NCBI GenBank assembly: GCA_013397935.1
Contig: VZRN01002232.1
Coordinates: 244,682-308,681 of the forward strand
Reading direction: 5' to 3'
Source of the DNA: Dasyornis broadbenti
Lineage: Eukaryota; Chordata; Aves; Passeriformes; Dasyornithidae
DNA: 64,000 nt
Shown piece after piece: positions 60,401-64,000 of this stretch. How positions within the stretch are numbered: position 1 is the first letter of the stretch; every line of letters begins with the position of its first letter. The notes beneath the pieces were generated by a model. It had not been told where the DNA came from and made no database searches. It was given only the letters and a program-made list of their open reading frames with translations. The position numbers were made by a program, and so were the translations under genes.

Positions 60401-63400
60401 TAGCTGGTGCATGTTCCTTGATTTTACTGAAAACAATGGGTCTAAATGGTAGCAACTTGATGTCCATGGATAGATGTGATGCACAGGGCAGATGTCATGG
60501 GTATGATTGCATTAAATGCACTAGCAAGTTAAGTTTGTTAGCCTATATAAAGTAGAAAAAGATCTGATAACTTAAAATATCATCGAAAAAGTTCTGTAAA
60601 GTTCTGCTTTCTTGCAAGGTGCTCTTTTGCTATGAAGACACCTGAAAAAAATCACAAACAAATTCAAAACCTGCACGACTCTTGATGTGCTCAACAAATA
60701 GGTCATTGTTTCATTCCCCTGCTTAGATGAAAAAAAATACAGAATGGTGAAGACCAAAAGTATTTAGTAAAACTGGAATCTAATACCCTATAAGCTAAAT
60801 AATAAGTAATTCAGACCCATTATTTGCTGATAGGGGAGAATTACCACCAAGGGTTATGGAGAGAATACTTTTAAGACTTCCAGAAAATCCTGATTTCACA
60901 GATAAGAAGGATTTTTATTGTGATGGGGTTCTGCAAATACATTTAATACAGGTGCATATGCTCAGAAAGTCCATTCCATAGACATGCATACACAGAACCC
61001 CTTGTCATCTCATTTTCCAGCCTCCAATACTCTGAGAGGATGAGAGACAACAAGCTGTGTTTAACTTCAAGCCCCCACAGCTCTGTTATAAAGGAACTTT
61101 GTTTCTAGACATACACCATTCATTATTTTCTCTTCGGAGTTCCACATGCCAGTGTTTAAGGGAGTTACTTGAGAATTTCAGCCTCAGCAGCGTTTTTTTG
61201 TAATGCTTCTTCCTTCATAATGAGAGGACTAGGGTTGTCTTTTTATCTACCAAGCATTGCATGTAATGCCTCTAAACTGGAGATAAACACACTCTAAGTA
61301 GAGTTGGAATCTGATAAGAATAGAAGATGGGTCATCAGAAGACAGATCTCGACTGAAATGCTTCCTCCTGGACACAGGAAACCCTGACAGTTACCTGAAT
61401 TTGTGGTGGTTTCTTCTACCTGAGACACGGGAACAGAGAACAATGTGAGTGAAAAATGAATGTACCACAATAAAGAAGAGCAGCAAGGAAATCCATATTG
61501 CCTTCAAGTAGGACAGAGGACAGAACTCAATAAGCCGCAACAGCTGCACCTCATCCATGAAAAGGCAGGGAGTTTCTTGGGAAAGCCTGGGATCAGGACT
61601 GAATTGCTGCCTTGACTCAGGCCTCACATTTGCCCTTTTCTGTAGCTCTGTTTCTCGATTTGCAAGAGCTACTTAACTGCCCTTCTGAAGCACCTTACAA
61701 ATTGTTAAATAAGACAAGGATTTAGCAAAAGTTACTATTGGTTGTTAGACAAAGTGATATATTTGAAGAAAAGGCCATCCAAGCTTGTGGACACACAAAC
61801 ACTTCAGGTATTATGAAACATTACAAAATTTGATTAAACACCAGCAAAAACCCATCTAAAAAATTAACATCATGTTCTTAGTTCAGCTTAGTTACTTGTA
61901 CCCATCTAGATTGTTCACAGTAGAATTTAACATTAAAGGCTACAGTAATATTTTTTTCTATCTCCTCCTCCCTCCCGAAAAAAAGGCACCAGAACCCCGC
62001 AACCCAAACATCTATGCAGAACAGTATTTGGCTGTTAGTATGGACCATTTGTTCCTCTCCACTGATAAAGGCATTTATAATGCACTAGCATCAGTCACAG
62101 GTACAGCAAGAGATACACTTCTGAGATACCCTTCCTAGAAATATTGCTCCTGATGAACAAATAAGTAATGTAATTCTGACTTTCACAAAAAGGAATACCA
62201 GCATATTTTCAATATATGACAAAATCTGCAGTTCCCTGTTTGGATTTCCCTGTTTTCCCCAATATACTAATCAGAAAATACCACTATATTCTGTATTGAA
62301 TTCAGAACTCATATGTACATTTCACTGAAGGAGATAACCTAGTTTTCTGAGTGGAATTAGAATTTATCAATACAGATTAAAACAGATAAAATATGACATT
62401 TCACACATCTCATTTCTGAGGATTGTCTTCAGCCAGTCTCCTGCTGACTTCATTGACTGCAAAGGAAACTATTGAAAAAAATCACCCTGTGATTACAAAA
62501 ACACAGTACTGGAAGAGATTCAAACCCATTTCTCTACTACTTCTCTCCCTATACGAATTCAGGATCCACTTTACTGTAATTGATCCAGGAAAGATGAAAT
62601 AAAATTACTCCAGACATACAAGGACAATCTGCTTCACTTATTTTACCATTACAATGATTCAAAGAGATTGGAAAAAAACACCAAAACATCAAAGAATTTA
62701 ATACAGTGTGTTACATTTTATAAAGCTAATCTGTGATCTAGGATAGGTCAATGACAGGGTGGATCAAGAAGCCAAAGAAGGATGAAGAATAACTGGCTGT
62801 GTAGTAGTACACAGGGGATTACAGTAGATTAAAAAATGATAAATCGGGAATGTCATTCTATTTCAGATAAAAGCAAGTGCCATTGTGGCATGCAAGGCAT
62901 ACAGGAGGTAATCCCTTCACTACTCAGGATTTTAAGGCCACAGCTGCCAAACTTCAAAATCCAGTCCCATACTTTGGGAAGAGAGAAGTCGCAGGATAAA
63001 GTCTAATGGAGAGCAGTGATGGAATTTAGCAAAAAGGTGGGAAAATTAGTCTTTCAGCCTTGGCAAAGAAGATACTTCAAAATATGCAAGATCTTCTGCA
63101 AAGAGAATGTTTTTAGTACTCAAAGGGATTAGAAGAGGAGTAATAATTTGCAGCATATGAGATTTAGGTTAGATATTAAAACTTTACAAGAACACTGTAG
63201 CAGGCCATCTGTGCAACATCATCTGAGAGGTTTTTATAAGAGAAGGCAATACAAAGTGATATCCTGCTATAAGGGATATCAAGGTATAGGAATAATGCTT
63301 TGGAGAATAAGATAGTTTCGGATAATGTATCAACATTTCATCCAGCTTTGAGATTTTTATCAACATTTCTTTATTCTTCAGCTTACCACACTTTGTGTGG

Positions 63401-64000
63401 AATCAGTCTTCTTTTAAAGAAGGTTTGAGAAGCTTCAGAACGTTGATATGTGCTCAATTCCAACTGCATGTTGCAGTATATCACTTCTTAAAGGTACGAT
63501 ATTTAGAATATTTCCTTATTACTTCCTACCTCTGTTAATCTCACTAAGTTAACCTAAAAAGGTTTTTCTGCTGGACACAGATGAGACCACTGATCAGACA
63601 CACTTATTTTAGGAAGAGCCAAATTTGGATATCCAATCAGCATAATGCTTCACTAACACAATGTTTGACAATATTCACAGTTAGCAATTTGAAGGCTGGT
63701 AATACATCTGCCTTTTATTTTTTGTGGTTTTGTTGACATACTTACGTGAATATTGCATTAATTAAGCTTCATGCAATAGAGATCTGCTCTTTACACATGA
63801 TCAAGGTGTGATATGATTTTAAGATAAAACTTTCAACAGCAGAGTGGGAAGAAGAAACAAATCTTCAAGAAGCTCTTGGGGCACAGGATGAAAAAAAAAG
63901 GACCAATTTGATTCTTGAGTTAGACTCCCTTTAGCTGTCTAAGCTGGCACTTTTGTGGAGTGAGAGGGGGCAGGGAAGGGTATAGCATTTTCTTTTTTTT
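60401..64000. other. Intergenic DNA, no gene recognised
   Basis: AT-rich to the window edge. Frames of 60-88 codons lack recognisable content, for example 61391-61627 (minus) and 61872-62138. No RNA gene or confident repeat was recognised. Confidence 0.6.

Noticed and set aside
47001..64000. Possible exons of JAKMIP1, the mammalian neighbour upstream of WFS1
   Set aside because: No coiled-coil coding exon with splice signals was found.
1..64000. CRISPR arrays, bacterial operons, tRNA or rRNA genes
   Set aside because: None seen. The window is vertebrate nuclear DNA and shows no regular spacer array or cloverleaf I could support.

Overview
This window is vertebrate nuclear DNA, almost certainly from a bird. 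The evidence is at least five CR1 LINE fragments of avian type, avian-type endogenous retrovirus LTRs, and one multi-exon gene with ordinary GT-AG introns and a CpG-island promoter. A passerine is possible from the LTR types, but I cannot prove this from sequence alone. There is no sign of bacterial, phage or CRISPR content.

The only intact protein-coding gene I can support is WFS1 (wolframin), on the minus strand. Its CpG-island promoter lies at about 45.8-47.0 kb. Seven coding exons (44.5, 27.9, 24.0, 23.0, 22.3, 18.4 and 16.6-14.8 kb) join with matching phases into an uninterrupted 873-codon frame. The 3' UTR ends near a poly(A) signal at 14009-14014. The final exon carries about 70% of the protein: all main membrane segments and the lumenal domain.

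Left of WFS1 (1-14 kb) is intergenic DNA. Its main feature is a decayed plus-strand endogenous retrovirus at about 4.56-8.39 kb. It has a 5' LTR, a leader, then an intronless copy of almost the whole coding region of the host splicing-factor gene PRPF18, then gag-like and reverse-transcriptase remnants. The host-derived segment sits between leader and gag, with no poly(A) tail seen at its 3' junction. This makes it a candidate retroviral capture of a host gene and the most interesting object in the window. A short CR1 lies at 11.3 kb.

The WFS1 introns (14.8-46.5 kb) hold no other gene I can recognise. They contain a 64-base poly(T) run, a small assembly gap in an A-rich stretch, a few microsatellites and one CR1 in the large intron 2.

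Right of WFS1 (47-64 kb) is repeat-bearing intergenic DNA upstream of the gene. It holds a CR1 split by a roughly 690-bp LTR-like insertion, a roughly 800-bp CR1, a roughly 0.9-kb solo LTR on the minus strand, and one plus-strand CR1 fragment. No gene was found there. In mammals JAKMIP1 and PPP2R2C flank WFS1, but no exon of either was recognised here.
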